Origin: Acidobacteriota bacterium
GTDB taxonomy: Bacteria; Acidobacteriota; Terriglobia; UBA7540
NCBI GenBank assembly: GCA_021827245.1
Contig: JAKAWN010000220.1
Coordinates: 1-10,780, forward strand
Direction: 5' to 3'
Length of the DNA stretch: 10,780 nucleotides
Below, one piece after another: positions 1-7,730 of the stretch. Made by a program: the position numbers and the translations under genes. Position 1 is the stretch's first letter, and each line of letters begins with the position of its first letter. The notes beneath the pieces were generated by a model that was given only the letters and a program-made list of their open reading frames with translations, did not search any database and was not told the DNA's origin.

Positions 1-1313
1 TGGCCAACTGGTACCCCAATCTTAATCAGGTGGTCGTCCTAAAGGGGCAATACAACCCCAGCTTATTTCCAACCCTTCCCATCGTCAACGGGTCGAGCCT
101 CGGTCTGAACGCGGGAAACTACATCGGAACTGACTACAATCAGCTTGCTCCTCGATTTGGGTTTGTCTATCGGCCGCTCGCGACGACTCGCCTGATCCTG
201 CGGGGAGGATACGGAATGTATTACAACCTCGAGCCGTGGGCCTTTGGCAGTTTTGAGACGGCTGTCAACCCTCCGTTTACGGGCACAGAGAACTTCGAGC
301 CGACGCCCGGCCCAACCCCGACGCTCACGTTCGCCAACGCCTTTCCGACCGGGAGCGGAACGGTTCCGAGCGGCGTGACGATCAGCGCCTACCCGAAGAA
401 CTACAAGTACCCCTTGAGCCATGAATGGAACATGACGGTTGAGTCCCAGCTTGCCAGCAGCATGTCTGTGCGAGCGACCTACCTGGGCGTCGAGACCGAA
501 CATGCCACCCAGATCTTCGACATCAATCAACCTGTTCCAGCCCCCGGCGCGGTGCAACCCCGCCGGCCATATCAACCGTTCGGACCGATCAATTTCTATG
601 AGACCGGCCAGACAGCCAATACACAGGAACTTCAGCTCTCGGCGCTGCGCCGCTTCTCAAACGGGCTCTCGTTTGAGGGCGAATATGCCTGGACCAAGGC
701 TCTCGACAGCGGCGGAACGGACACCACGATTCCTACCGATAACCGAAATATCCGTCTAGACCGCGGAAATGACCCCAACATTCGTCAGCAATATTTTGTG
801 GCCAACTACGTTTATCAACTCCCCTTCGGGAGGGGAGAACGATTCCTTTCTTCGCTGAATGGTCCGCTCAACGCCGTTCTTGGCGGGTGGCAGACGAGCG
901 GAATCGTCACGATTAGCAGCGGATTGCCCTACTCGGTGATTTTTAGCAGTACCCTTCAGGGATGGCCCAGCAATTACGCCAATATAATCGGGAATTCTCA
1001 CGTGAGTAATCCGTCGCTGGCCCAATGGTTTAACCCGGCGGCGTTCGCCCTGCCCCAGCCCTTCACTTATGGCGATTCAGCTCCGTATTCTCTCTTTGGC
1101 CCGGGCTACTCGGTCTGGGATACCTCCATCTTTAAGCGATTTTCGTTGACTGAACGATACAAGTTGCAGTTCAGGGCGGACTTCTTTAATGCCCTGAACC
1201 ATCCCAACTTTGGCAATCCCAACAGCAACATCAGTGTGCCGAGCCGAGTGGGGACGATTGCGTCAGCAGGAAGCCCTCGGGACATTCAACTTGGACTCCG
1301 GCTCAGTTTCTGA
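1..1313 (+). CDS. Oar-like TonB-dependent outer-membrane receptor, C-terminal part (5' partial)
   Basis: The reading frame is open to the left edge (first full codon at base 3), so the true start lies outside the window; the GTG at 30 is an internal valine. About 436 residues are visible. Segments typical of Oar-type receptors are present: an APRFGF-Y-P strand followed by LRGGYGMYYN, then YPLSHEWNMTVESQL, the barrel strand LSFEGEYAWTKALD, the turn YQLPFGRG, and the closing LQFRADFFNALNHPNFGNPN and IQLGLRLSF. The terminal phenylalanine is the usual outer-membrane barrel sorting signal. In this family the missing N-terminus normally carries a signal peptide, a carboxypeptidase-regulatory-like domain and the plug; none can be seen here. 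The role is TonB-powered uptake of a large ligand across the outer membrane. The next gene begins 27 bases downstream, which suggests co-transcription and a glycan ligand. No SusD-like gene follows it, as is usual for Acidobacteriota and unlike Bacteroidota SusC/D pairs. Confidence 0.9.
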   Translation, partial: ANWYPNLNQVVVLKGQYNPSLFPTLPIVNGSSLGLNAGNYIGTDYNQLAPRFGFVYRPLATTRLILRGGYGMYYNLEPWAFGSFETAVNPPFTGTENFEPTPGPTPTLTFANAFPTGSGTVPSGVTISAYPKNYKYPLSHEWNMTVESQLASSMSVRATYLGVETEHATQIFDINQPVPAPGAVQPRRPYQPFGPINFYETGQTANTQELQLSALRRFSNGLSFEGEYAWTKALDSGGTDTTIPTDNRNIRLDRGNDPNIRQQYFVANYVYQLPFGRGERFLSSLNGPLNAVLGGWQTSGIVTISSGLPYSVIFSSTLQGWPSNYANIIGNSHVSNPSLAQWFNPAAFALPQPFTYGDSAPYSLFGPGYSVWDTSIFKRFSLTERYKLQFRADFFNALNHPNFGNPNSNISVPSRVGTIASAGSPRDIQLGLRLSF

Positions 1314-1340
1314 TGCCGGCCGCAATGGGACGGCGCCACG

Positions 1341-3563
1341 ATGAAACATCCGGGACGCCGTGGGCAGGAGCGAGCTTTGGCGGATCACGACGGGAAGGTT
1401 CCGCGGCGCGATGTCCTACGAATCCTCACGGCTTTTTCGCTCACACCTTTCGTTCCGGTTCCGTCCGAAGGCCAGATTCGACCCTCCGTCCATTTTAGTT
1501 GCCGTGAGGACAACGACCTATTTCGTGTAGCCCGATCATCTGGGATTGTCTGTTCACGCCACCACCATGCTGAGCAAGCCGTGGCACAAGCGCCATGGGG
1601 TTCGGGTGTTCTGATTCTCGCCGAGGATTATCCGAACTCGATCACCCACGTTAGCCCTCAGGTGTATCAGCGGGCCGCCCGCAAGGATCTGAAGCTCTAT
1701 GTCGAGTTCCCGTCGTTCGTTCCGGGTCTGAGCGTCGGAGAACCCCGGCACGTTGCCTATGGCAAGTACCACAATGTTCTGGATCGCGCCGTGGTGGCTT
1801 CGGAGGCCTTTGCGCCGGCGCTCCAGCGGCTACGAATTCTCAACCTGCATAACTGCATTTATGTTCCCATGCAATCTCACTCGGCCGAACTGGTTCTGGC
1901 GCGGGTTGCCGGATTCGACACGGCGGTTTACGGTCTCCCGCACGGCGGAGTCCACCCGATTCTGTTCCAGCATCCGAACCATCCCATCTTGGTTGCCACG
2001 ACCAAGCTCAGCGAATTTGTGAAGGGCCGCTATGCGCCTTCCGAAGCTTGGCGGTATGTTTGGCGGTTTGTCTTTGAGTGGCTTTTCCCAAATCAACAAC
2101 TCGCGTTGCTCCGGTGGACTCCGGCCTTGCATCCGACCCTGGGCAAAAGTCAGCCTCTGACTGAGGACGCCGAACGGGACGCCTTCCGACGAGGCGTCGC
2201 GTGGTTTTCTCATGCCAAGCTTTTTGTGGCGCCGGCATGGAAGAAAGTGATTTATGAATCCCCTTCAGCGCGGGGCCGGCTTCGGGATCCCCTGCCTTCC
2301 TGGCCCTTGGGAGATGGCAGTGATGGAATTCTCGAAGGGTTTTCGAGCGCCATCGAATGGGATGGCACTCAGCCGGTAGGATGGGATCTTCGGACAGATT
2401 GTGCTTGCGAGGTTTCGATGGCCATAGGCTTCTCCGGCGTCATCGAAAAGAAGCCAGGAAACAGCAGAATCGCTGCTAGTTTGAATGACTTTATCTATTT
2501 CAATTCCATCCTTGCGTCTGGACCTCGGGGCGATCCGAGCAGCCCATCCTTCGGTTTGCTAGGTTGGTCCTTACCTGACGCCGTGGGCGTTTACTACGGC
2601 GATGACAATGCGCGGAGCATGTTGGGCACCCTGGCGGCGGCTGGCGTACTGCCATCAGACCGGTGGGGTGAAAAGGTCCTGCGGTGCATGCTCGCCAATC
2701 TCCGAACGACCGGAGCCCTGGGCTTCCGCCGCAACTACCTAACGGAGAACGAACTGCAGAAGTTCGGCTGGCGGCACTTCTACGACGAGAAGTTTGTGAA
2801 TTACCACCCGCACTATCAAGCGTACCCTTGGGCGTGCTTCTTGAGAGCTTACGAGAAGACGCAGTACGCCCCTTTCCTGGAGCGGGCGCGAACCGCGATC
2901 CGCATGACCATGGCGGCCTATCCAAACCATTGGCGTTGGACCAATGGCCTGCAACAGGAGCGCGCCCGCATGTTGCTCCCGCTCGCCTGGCTGATTCGGC
3001 TGAAAGACACGCCCGAGCATCGCGGATGGCTTCGGCGCATCGCCGGTGACCTAATCTCCTTTCAGGACAAATCTGGAGCGATCAGAGAGGAAATTGGTTC
3101 GGTGGGTGAGGGACAATATGGCCCCCCGAAATCAAATGAGCAATACGGGACCTCCGAGGCGCCTCTGCTTCAGCAAAATGGCGACCCGGTGAGCGACCTT
3201 CTTTATACCGTCAACTTCGCCTTTCTCGGTTTGCACGAAGCCTTCGCGGCCACTCGCGACCCTTTTTATGTGTGCGCCGAGAATAAGCTCGCCAAATTTC
3301 TCTGCCGGGTTCAGATCCAATCTGAGAAACAGCCGGAGTTGGCGGGCGGCTGGTTTCGCGCTTTTGATTATGAACGCTGGGATTATTGGGCAAGCGCTTC
3401 CGATTGGGGCTGGGGACCGTGGTCTATTGAAACGGGCTGGACACTATCCTGGATTTGTGGGGTTCTGGCGATGCGCGACCAGAACACGTCGCTTTGGGAG
3501 GTGACCGGGCGAACCCCTTTAGGGCGGCATCTTAAGCACCTGGTGTCGGTCATGTTCAGCTAG
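1341..3563 (+). CDS. Exported two-domain protein: N-terminal alpha/beta domain plus (alpha/alpha) toroid glycosidase-like domain
   Basis: The predicted protein has 740 residues. A probable twin-arginine leader (KVPRRDVLRI, R22-R23, then a hydrophobic stretch to about residue 40) suggests export, though the motif lacks the usual S/T before RR. Residues about 85-310 look like an alpha/beta fold (GSGVLILAEDYP, LKLYVEFPS, then AVYGLP) resembling the ThuA/class I amidotransferase-like domains attached to some carbohydrate enzymes; I see no G-x-C-x-G nucleophile elbow, so this domain is probably not an amidotransferase. Residues about 400-720 are helical and rich in aromatic and acidic residues, in the style of six-hairpin glycosidases: YYGDDNARSMLG, NYHPHYQAYPWACFLRAY, LLYTVNFAFLGLHEA, WFRAFDYERWDYW and WGWGPWSIETGW. 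D421/D422, E540, D679 and E696 are candidate catalytic or binding residues by inference only. The start at 1341 is the only plausible ATG before the leader; its ribosome site (GGGA at 1327-1330) is weak, consistent with coupling to the receptor gene. I cannot assign a CAZy family. Confidence 0.85.
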   Translation: MKHPGRRGQERALADHDGKVPRRDVLRILTAFSLTPFVPVPSEGQIRPSVHFSCREDNDLFRVARSSGIVCSRHHHAEQAVAQAPWGSGVLILAEDYPNSITHVSPQVYQRAARKDLKLYVEFPSFVPGLSVGEPRHVAYGKYHNVLDRAVVASEAFAPALQRLRILNLHNCIYVPMQSHSAELVLARVAGFDTAVYGLPHGGVHPILFQHPNHPILVATTKLSEFVKGRYAPSEAWRYVWRFVFEWLFPNQQLALLRWTPALHPTLGKSQPLTEDAERDAFRRGVAWFSHAKLFVAPAWKKVIYESPSARGRLRDPLPSWPLGDGSDGILEGFSSAIEWDGTQPVGWDLRTDCACEVSMAIGFSGVIEKKPGNSRIAASLNDFIYFNSILASGPRGDPSSPSFGLLGWSLPDAVGVYYGDDNARSMLGTLAAAGVLPSDRWGEKVLRCMLANLRTTGALGFRRNYLTENELQKFGWRHFYDEKFVNYHPHYQAYPWACFLRAYEKTQYAPFLERARTAIRMTMAAYPNHWRWTNGLQQERARMLLPLAWLIRLKDTPEHRGWLRRIAGDLISFQDKSGAIREEIGSVGEGQYGPPKSNEQYGTSEAPLLQQNGDPVSDLLYTVNFAFLGLHEAFAATRDPFYVCAENKLAKFLCRVQIQSEKQPELAGGWFRAFDYERWDYWASASDWGWGPWSIETGWTLSWICGVLAMRDQNTSLWEVTGRTPLGRHLKHLVSVMFS

Positions 3564-3728
3564 AGCGTGATGGCCAGATGGGAGGCAGTTTCACCACTTC
3601 GTTTAACCGAACCGGCCTGAGAGGATGAGGACTGAGTTGTGTGGAGAGGCTGTAACTGGCAATGCGTCGGGGTCACATTTAGGATCGCTCAAACGGCCGT
3701 GCGGGTCTGACGGATCGAGGTCGGAGGC

Positions 3729-4793
3729 ATGACGAAGCTGAATCGCCGGGAATTCCTTTATGGCTTGGGCGCGAGCGGGGTGATGCTGGAGGCTCTCCCG
3801 CAAACTATGAACGCGACGACCGGGTCCGCGACAACCAAACCGATGGCGGGAAGTTGGTTTGAATTCCAGCATCACGCGGGCGTTGAAGGGGTGGACTGGA
3901 ATCCCGAGTGTGTTCGCTTTACGTGCCAGCAGTGGGGCGCGAAGGTCAAAGAAATCGCCGATGTTGGGATGGAATACCTCGTGCTCATGGCGACCGCGCT
4001 TGATTACCGCTCGTTTTTCCCGACGACGATTTTCCCTCCTTGGCGCTTGGCCTGTCCCGACCCCTTGGAGGCGGTTCTCTCGGCGGCGGACCAATGCGGT
4101 GTAAAGTTTTTCATCGGCGATGGCTTCTACGGAGATTGGCGCAGTCCCAAGATCATTTCCGACCCCGTGGCTGCCGAGAAACGTCTCCAGGCCATCGAGC
4201 AGCTAACCCGGCTTTACAGCCACCACCGAAGCTTCTACGGGTGGTATTGGCCGAATGAGGCGTTCATCAACCGGTATTATTCCGAGGAGTTCATTCGGTA
4301 CGTCAATACCTGCTCGCGGCTCGCCCGCCAGTTGACGCCCCAGGCAAAAATTCTGATCGCCCCCTATGGAACGCGCGTCGCGGTTCCCGACGACAAATAT
4401 GTGCGGCAGTTGGAGGCCTTGGACGTGGACATCATCGCGTACCAAGACGAGGTGGGGGTCCGCAAGTCCACCCCCGAGGAGACGCCGGCTTTCTACGAGG
4501 GTTTGAGGAAAGCTCACGATCGCGCGAGGCGATCGGCGATTTGGGCGGATGTCGAAATTTTCCAGTTTGAAGGCGCCGTTTACAAGAGCCCGCTTCTCCC
4601 AGCTCCGTTTTCACGGGTCCTCCGCCAAATGGAGGCCGTTTCGCCCTGGGTTGAAAAGATCTTGGTCTATCAATACCAGGGCATGATGAACAAACCCGGC
4701 TCTGTGGCTTTTTGCGGACGGGCTGTCTCGACGGTGCTTTACGGGGCGTATGTGGACTGGCTTAAAGACCATGGGGCGCACTTGAGGTCATAG
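3729..4793 (+). CDS. Tat-exported DUF4434-like TIM-barrel protein, putative glycoside hydrolase
   Basis: The protein has 354 residues and opens with a clear Tat leader (LNRREFLYGLGASGVML, R6-R7). The mature part reads as a single (beta/alpha)8 barrel resembling the DUF4434 family, a presumed glycosidase clan: GSWFEFQHHAG, the strand GMEYLVLMAT, GVKFFIGDGFYGDW, FYGWYWPNEAF, KILIAPYGT, VDIIAYQDEVG, SAIWADVEIFQFEG and ILVYQYQGMM. The Asn-Glu pair N176-E177 after the presumed fourth strand and E276 after the presumed seventh strand match the acid/base and nucleophile positions of clan GH-A enzymes. That makes retaining hydrolysis a reasonable inference, but no activity is established for this protein. 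The ATG at 3729 has GAGG at 3717-3720, 8 bases upstream. The preceding 165-base gap (3564-3728) shows no terminator or gene. Length fits a lone catalytic domain without a carbohydrate-binding module. Confidence 0.85.
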   Translation: MTKLNRREFLYGLGASGVMLEALPQTMNATTGSATTKPMAGSWFEFQHHAGVEGVDWNPECVRFTCQQWGAKVKEIADVGMEYLVLMATALDYRSFFPTTIFPPWRLACPDPLEAVLSAADQCGVKFFIGDGFYGDWRSPKIISDPVAAEKRLQAIEQLTRLYSHHRSFYGWYWPNEAFINRYYSEEFIRYVNTCSRLARQLTPQAKILIAPYGTRVAVPDDKYVRQLEALDVDIIAYQDEVGVRKSTPEETPAFYEGLRKAHDRARRSAIWADVEIFQFEGAVYKSPLLPAPFSRVLRQMEAVSPWVEKILVYQYQGMMNKPGSVAFCGRAVSTVLYGAYVDWLKDHGAHLRS

Positions 4794-4896
4794 TGGAACT
4801 ACGTCTGTTTCGGCAAGAGGTTGGATTCATCCCATGATGTCGCCGGATGAGGGCGATGAACTTTGAACACCGGAATTCATGTCAACGCCCAAGTCC

Positions 4897-4903
4897 AAAG
4901 GAG
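4897..4903 (+). promoter_or_regulatory. Ribosome binding site that decides the sulfatase start
   Basis: AAAGGAG lies 8 bases before the ATG at 4912. The in-frame ATG at 4879 has no comparable site and would add 11 residues ahead of the Tat leader. The start at 4912 is therefore preferred. Confidence 0.75.
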
Positions 4904-4911
4904 CCAATCAT

Positions 4912-6378
4912 ATGGGCATCAATAAGCAAATTTCGCGCCGTGACGCTCTCAAGCTGGGTGCAACAGCCGTAGGCAGTTCGGCAGCGGCCCCGCTAATGGC
5001 CGCGCACAGCCGGACCACGGAGAAGGATAACCGGCCAAACTTCGTTATCTTCATGACCGACGGCCAGCGGCCCGACGAACTCAGTTACATGGTCGGCAAG
5101 GAGGCATCGGTTCTCCGCTGGGATCAGAATTCGGCGATCCCGAAGCTCCTCAAAACGCCGGCGCTGGACCGGATTGCGAGCGAAGGCGTCTGGGTCAAGA
5201 ACGCTTTCGTCGTAAACGCGCTCTGCGCGCCCGGCCGCGCCGCGACGCTGACAGGACTCTACTCACGAAGCAACGGGGTCATTGACAACAAGGATCGCCC
5301 GCTGGCCCCTGGAGTGAAAATCATCTCGGATTACCTTCATGAGGCAGGATACGAAGTTGCCTTCTGTGGTAAGGCACACATCAAGAATGCTCTGCGCGAT
5401 CACTACTGGGACTACTACTTCGGGTACTACTTTGAGCCCAACCTCAATGCCTATATTGCCGAGGGTTGGTACGGACACGTAGGGCCTGACCGCCAGTATC
5501 TAGGCTATCTCGATGACTTCGTGACCGACGCCGCCATTAACTGGCTGCAAGGGAAACGCGAAAAGCCGTTCTGCCTGTTTGTCTGGTTTAAGGAGCCGCA
5601 TGGCGAGGGGATTCGCCAGCGGCGTTACCAGAACCTTTATAACGGTGTCTTTGTGCCGAAGCCCGAAACCTTTGACGACGACTTGAAAGGTTATCCGGAC
5701 AAATCCAAAGCGGTTGCCGATGCAGATAACAAGCTGGGAACGTTCGAGTACTGCGCCTCACTGGAGCAGATGGTCAAAAACCACAATACGGGCGTGGTGG
5801 AAGCGGACGGCTACATGGGGCGCGTTATGAAGATTCTCAAGGAAACCGGCAAGCTGGACCAAACCGTGATCCTCAACATGGCGGATCACGGTTATTTTCT
5901 CGGCGAGTGGCATCTGATTGATAAACGCCTCATGTACGAGCCTTCCATCCGCATTCCGCTGGGGATCCGCTACCCGAAGCTGATAAAGCCCGGGACGATG
6001 ATTGACGAGATGGTCCTCAACATTGATATCGCGCCCACCGTTCTGGATCTGGCGGGGGTCAAGATTCCATCACGTATGCAGGGGCGAAGCATCGTTCCGC
6101 TAATCCGCGGGAACAACGCGGGCTGGCGCAAGGATTGGCTCTATTCCTATTACGAATATCCCGGTTCCAACATGGTTCCCAAGAGCCACGGCGTCCGAAC
6201 CGAACGCTACAAAATCCTGGAGTATTACGAGGAGCGCCCCACGGAATGGGAGCTGTATGACCTTCAGGAAGATCCTCACGAGCTTCAAAACCTGTACGGC
6301 AACCCTCGCTATAGCGAGCTGACCGAGCGCTTGAAGGAACGCCTGAATGAACTTCGGAAAGAAACGGGCGAATCATGA
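4912..6378 (+). CDS. Tat-exported type I (formylglycine-dependent) sulfatase
   Basis: From the preferred start the protein has 488 residues (499 from the alternative ATG at 4879). It opens with a Tat leader (QISRRDALKLGATAVG, R9-R10) and an Ala-rich stretch ending near residue 32. The arylsulfatase fold follows: RPNFVIFMTDGQRPDE with metal-ligand candidate D50, the maturation signature C105-A-P-G-R109 in LCAPGRAATLTG (the cysteine is converted to formylglycine), FCGKAH (K154, H156), EPHGEG (H230), and the second metal site NMADHGYFLGEWHL (D325-H326). The C-terminal subdomain is intact and ends with the common ELYDLQEDPHELQNLY segment. It should hydrolyse a sulfate ester of a sugar in the periplasm. 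Two oddities are TDG in place of the usual double aspartate, and GKAH in place of the usual GKWH. Because Tat exports folded proteins, formylglycine must be formed in the cytoplasm; no maturase gene is in the window. The substrate is unknown. Confidence 0.95.
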   Translation: MGINKQISRRDALKLGATAVGSSAAAPLMAAHSRTTEKDNRPNFVIFMTDGQRPDELSYMVGKEASVLRWDQNSAIPKLLKTPALDRIASEGVWVKNAFVVNALCAPGRAATLTGLYSRSNGVIDNKDRPLAPGVKIISDYLHEAGYEVAFCGKAHIKNALRDHYWDYYFGYYFEPNLNAYIAEGWYGHVGPDRQYLGYLDDFVTDAAINWLQGKREKPFCLFVWFKEPHGEGIRQRRYQNLYNGVFVPKPETFDDDLKGYPDKSKAVADADNKLGTFEYCASLEQMVKNHNTGVVEADGYMGRVMKILKETGKLDQTVILNMADHGYFLGEWHLIDKRLMYEPSIRIPLGIRYPKLIKPGTMIDEMVLNIDIAPTVLDLAGVKIPSRMQGRSIVPLIRGNNAGWRKDWLYSYYEYPGSNMVPKSHGVRTERYKILEYYEERPTEWELYDLQEDPHELQNLYGNPRYSELTERLKERLNELRKETGES

Positions 6379-6484
6379 CGGTGTGAAGATTGTGGAGAAG
6401 CTCAGCGCATCCGAGGCGTTGCTCAACATTCTGACCGCGTTTGGAACCGAAAAGGGATAGAGTAGTGAAGGGAGATCCATCATC

Positions 6485-7696
6485 ATGCGGAAGCTGCTTG
6501 CTCCAAATTGGTTTCTTGCTTTGTCTTTCGTCTTGCTCTTCGTGTGCCCTGGAGTTGGGGAGGCACAGCAAGCGACCCTGGGTGGCGTGGTTCCCATCAC
6601 CAGCTTGGGAGCCCGCACTCCTATTCCCCTGCCTGTGCTCACTCCGGAGGGCGGTCCGCTCATTTTCTCCGACGCTCCGGAAATCCTTAACGACACAATG
6701 GACCTGCCTGGCGCGATGTACCGCGACCAGGTCGAAGGCGAATTTCGCGTTTTTTACCATCACCAAAACAAAACTTCCGGGAAACTGAATATTGGAGTCG
6801 CTCTCACCAATACGACGGATCAGTCGGAGCTTCTGTTTGCGATCGGTCAAGGCCGGGGCCTCAGCGTCTTTCCCGACCTTGCGGGGCAAGCGGCGCTTTC
6901 CGGATTTCTGGGTAGTCATCAGGCCGTCAGTTTCCTGGCCAGCCTGCCGTCGGGCCAAACGTACTGGAGCGTGCAAAGTGTTCCGGTGGGTGATACGGCC
7001 TCGGCAATTCTGCAATATGCCCTCATCACTCTCCCGGACGGAGCGGAAATGACGGCGGTGCCGCTGGCCTTGCTTCAGGATCTCAATCCGTCGCCTTTCA
7101 ACGCGGACGGGGAATTCGTAAACGAACCCGCTCTGCCCGCCGGTTTCGGTTATGGCGGAGCGACGGTAACGACCCTGGCTTACAGTGGGCAGGCACCCTC
7201 TGACCCGACCACGGTTCCGATTCTTGCAGCCCCGCGCCCCACTCGGGGCACGTTCCCGCACTTTGACCGTTTCGGTTCCTTTGCCATCTCAACTGCGCGT
7301 GGCCTTCAGGTTTTGGGCGTGGACACTGCTCTCGCGCAGGCTATGCCCGGAGAATACGAAAAGGGCGTGGACGCGGTGGACGGCGGGGTGAAAATCTATG
7401 ACGTCGGAAACTACGGCGTGCTCTACAACTTTCGTATCCTGGTCAAGAACAGCGTTCCGGATCACCCGACACCCTTCGGCCTTCTGATGTGGCCATCGGG
7501 CGGCTTTGGCCACTACGTGATGCTGACGGACGGCAACCTGGCGCTATCGCCCTTTGTTAAATATACAAGTGCGTGGTGGTTTGACGAGCTGAGGCTCGAA
7601 GGGGTCCCGACGGTGATTGATTTGGAAACCAGCCTGACGGGTGGCTCTTACGGCCCCCAAAGGCTGTTGTTTGACCCCGGATTCAACGGCCAATGA
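6485..7696 (+). CDS. Sec-exported protein of unknown function
   Basis: The protein has 403 residues. A Sec signal peptide is clear: MRK, a hydrophobic core NWFLALSFVLLFVC, and a likely cleavage after GEA at residue 27. The mature part looks mostly beta-stranded and has no membrane segment. Recognisable blocks are GAMYRDQVEGEFRVFYHHQN (77-96), LNIGVALTNTT, the middle PRPTRGTFPHFDRFGSFAIS (250-269), and IYDVGNYGVLYNFRIL (304-319). From memory this order of blocks resembles the C-terminal part of some secreted Bacillota proteins annotated as having a copper amine oxidase N-terminal-like domain, where the same region has no known activity. I cannot confirm that here and claim no function. GAAGGGAGA at 6467-6475 gives a strong ribosome site. 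The position between a sulfatase and a sugar transporter suggests a glycan-related role, perhaps binding. Confidence 0.85.
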   Translation: MRKLLAPNWFLALSFVLLFVCPGVGEAQQATLGGVVPITSLGARTPIPLPVLTPEGGPLIFSDAPEILNDTMDLPGAMYRDQVEGEFRVFYHHQNKTSGKLNIGVALTNTTDQSELLFAIGQGRGLSVFPDLAGQAALSGFLGSHQAVSFLASLPSGQTYWSVQSVPVGDTASAILQYALITLPDGAEMTAVPLALLQDLNPSPFNADGEFVNEPALPAGFGYGGATVTTLAYSGQAPSDPTTVPILAAPRPTRGTFPHFDRFGSFAISTARGLQVLGVDTALAQAMPGEYEKGVDAVDGGVKIYDVGNYGVLYNFRILVKNSVPDHPTPFGLLMWPSGGFGHYVMLTDGNLALSPFVKYTSAWWFDELRLEGVPTVIDLETSLTGGSYGPQRLLFDPGFNGQ

Positions 7697-7713
7697 ACAA
7701 ATACTCGCTCTGG

Positions 7714-7730
7714 GCCGCTGGCCCCGCGGC
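7714..7730. repeat. GC-rich hairpin after the 403-residue protein gene
   Basis: GCCGC (7714-7718) pairs with GCGGC (7726-7730) around a 7-base loop, starting 18 bases after the stop codon at 7694-7696. There is no T-run after it, so it is not a classic intrinsic terminator. It might stop 3' exonucleases or help termination. Confidence 0.35.

Noticed and set aside
30..32. GTG at 30 as the start of the receptor gene
   Set aside because: The frame is open to the left edge and the residues before it continue a receptor-like sequence, so it is an internal codon.
1313..1498. 61-residue + strand frame starting at an ATGA-type overlap with the receptor stop
   Set aside because: It lies in another frame of the 740-residue gene, and its composition (Arg, Gly, Ser, Pro) is that of a shadow; the overlapping frame carries the Tat leader and a long protein.
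3603..4094. 163-residue - strand frame over the gap and the start of the DUF4434 gene
   Set aside because: It overlaps the Tat leader and barrel start of a well-supported gene, and the translation has no recognisable domain.
6059..7261. 400-residue open frame on the - strand
   Set aside because: It spans the end of the sulfatase gene, the gap and half of the next gene on the opposite strand. Its protein is arginine-rich, low in family-like motifs and typical of a high-GC antisense shadow.
7714..7730. Intrinsic terminator for the 403-residue gene
   Set aside because: The hairpin is GC-rich, but no T-run follows it.
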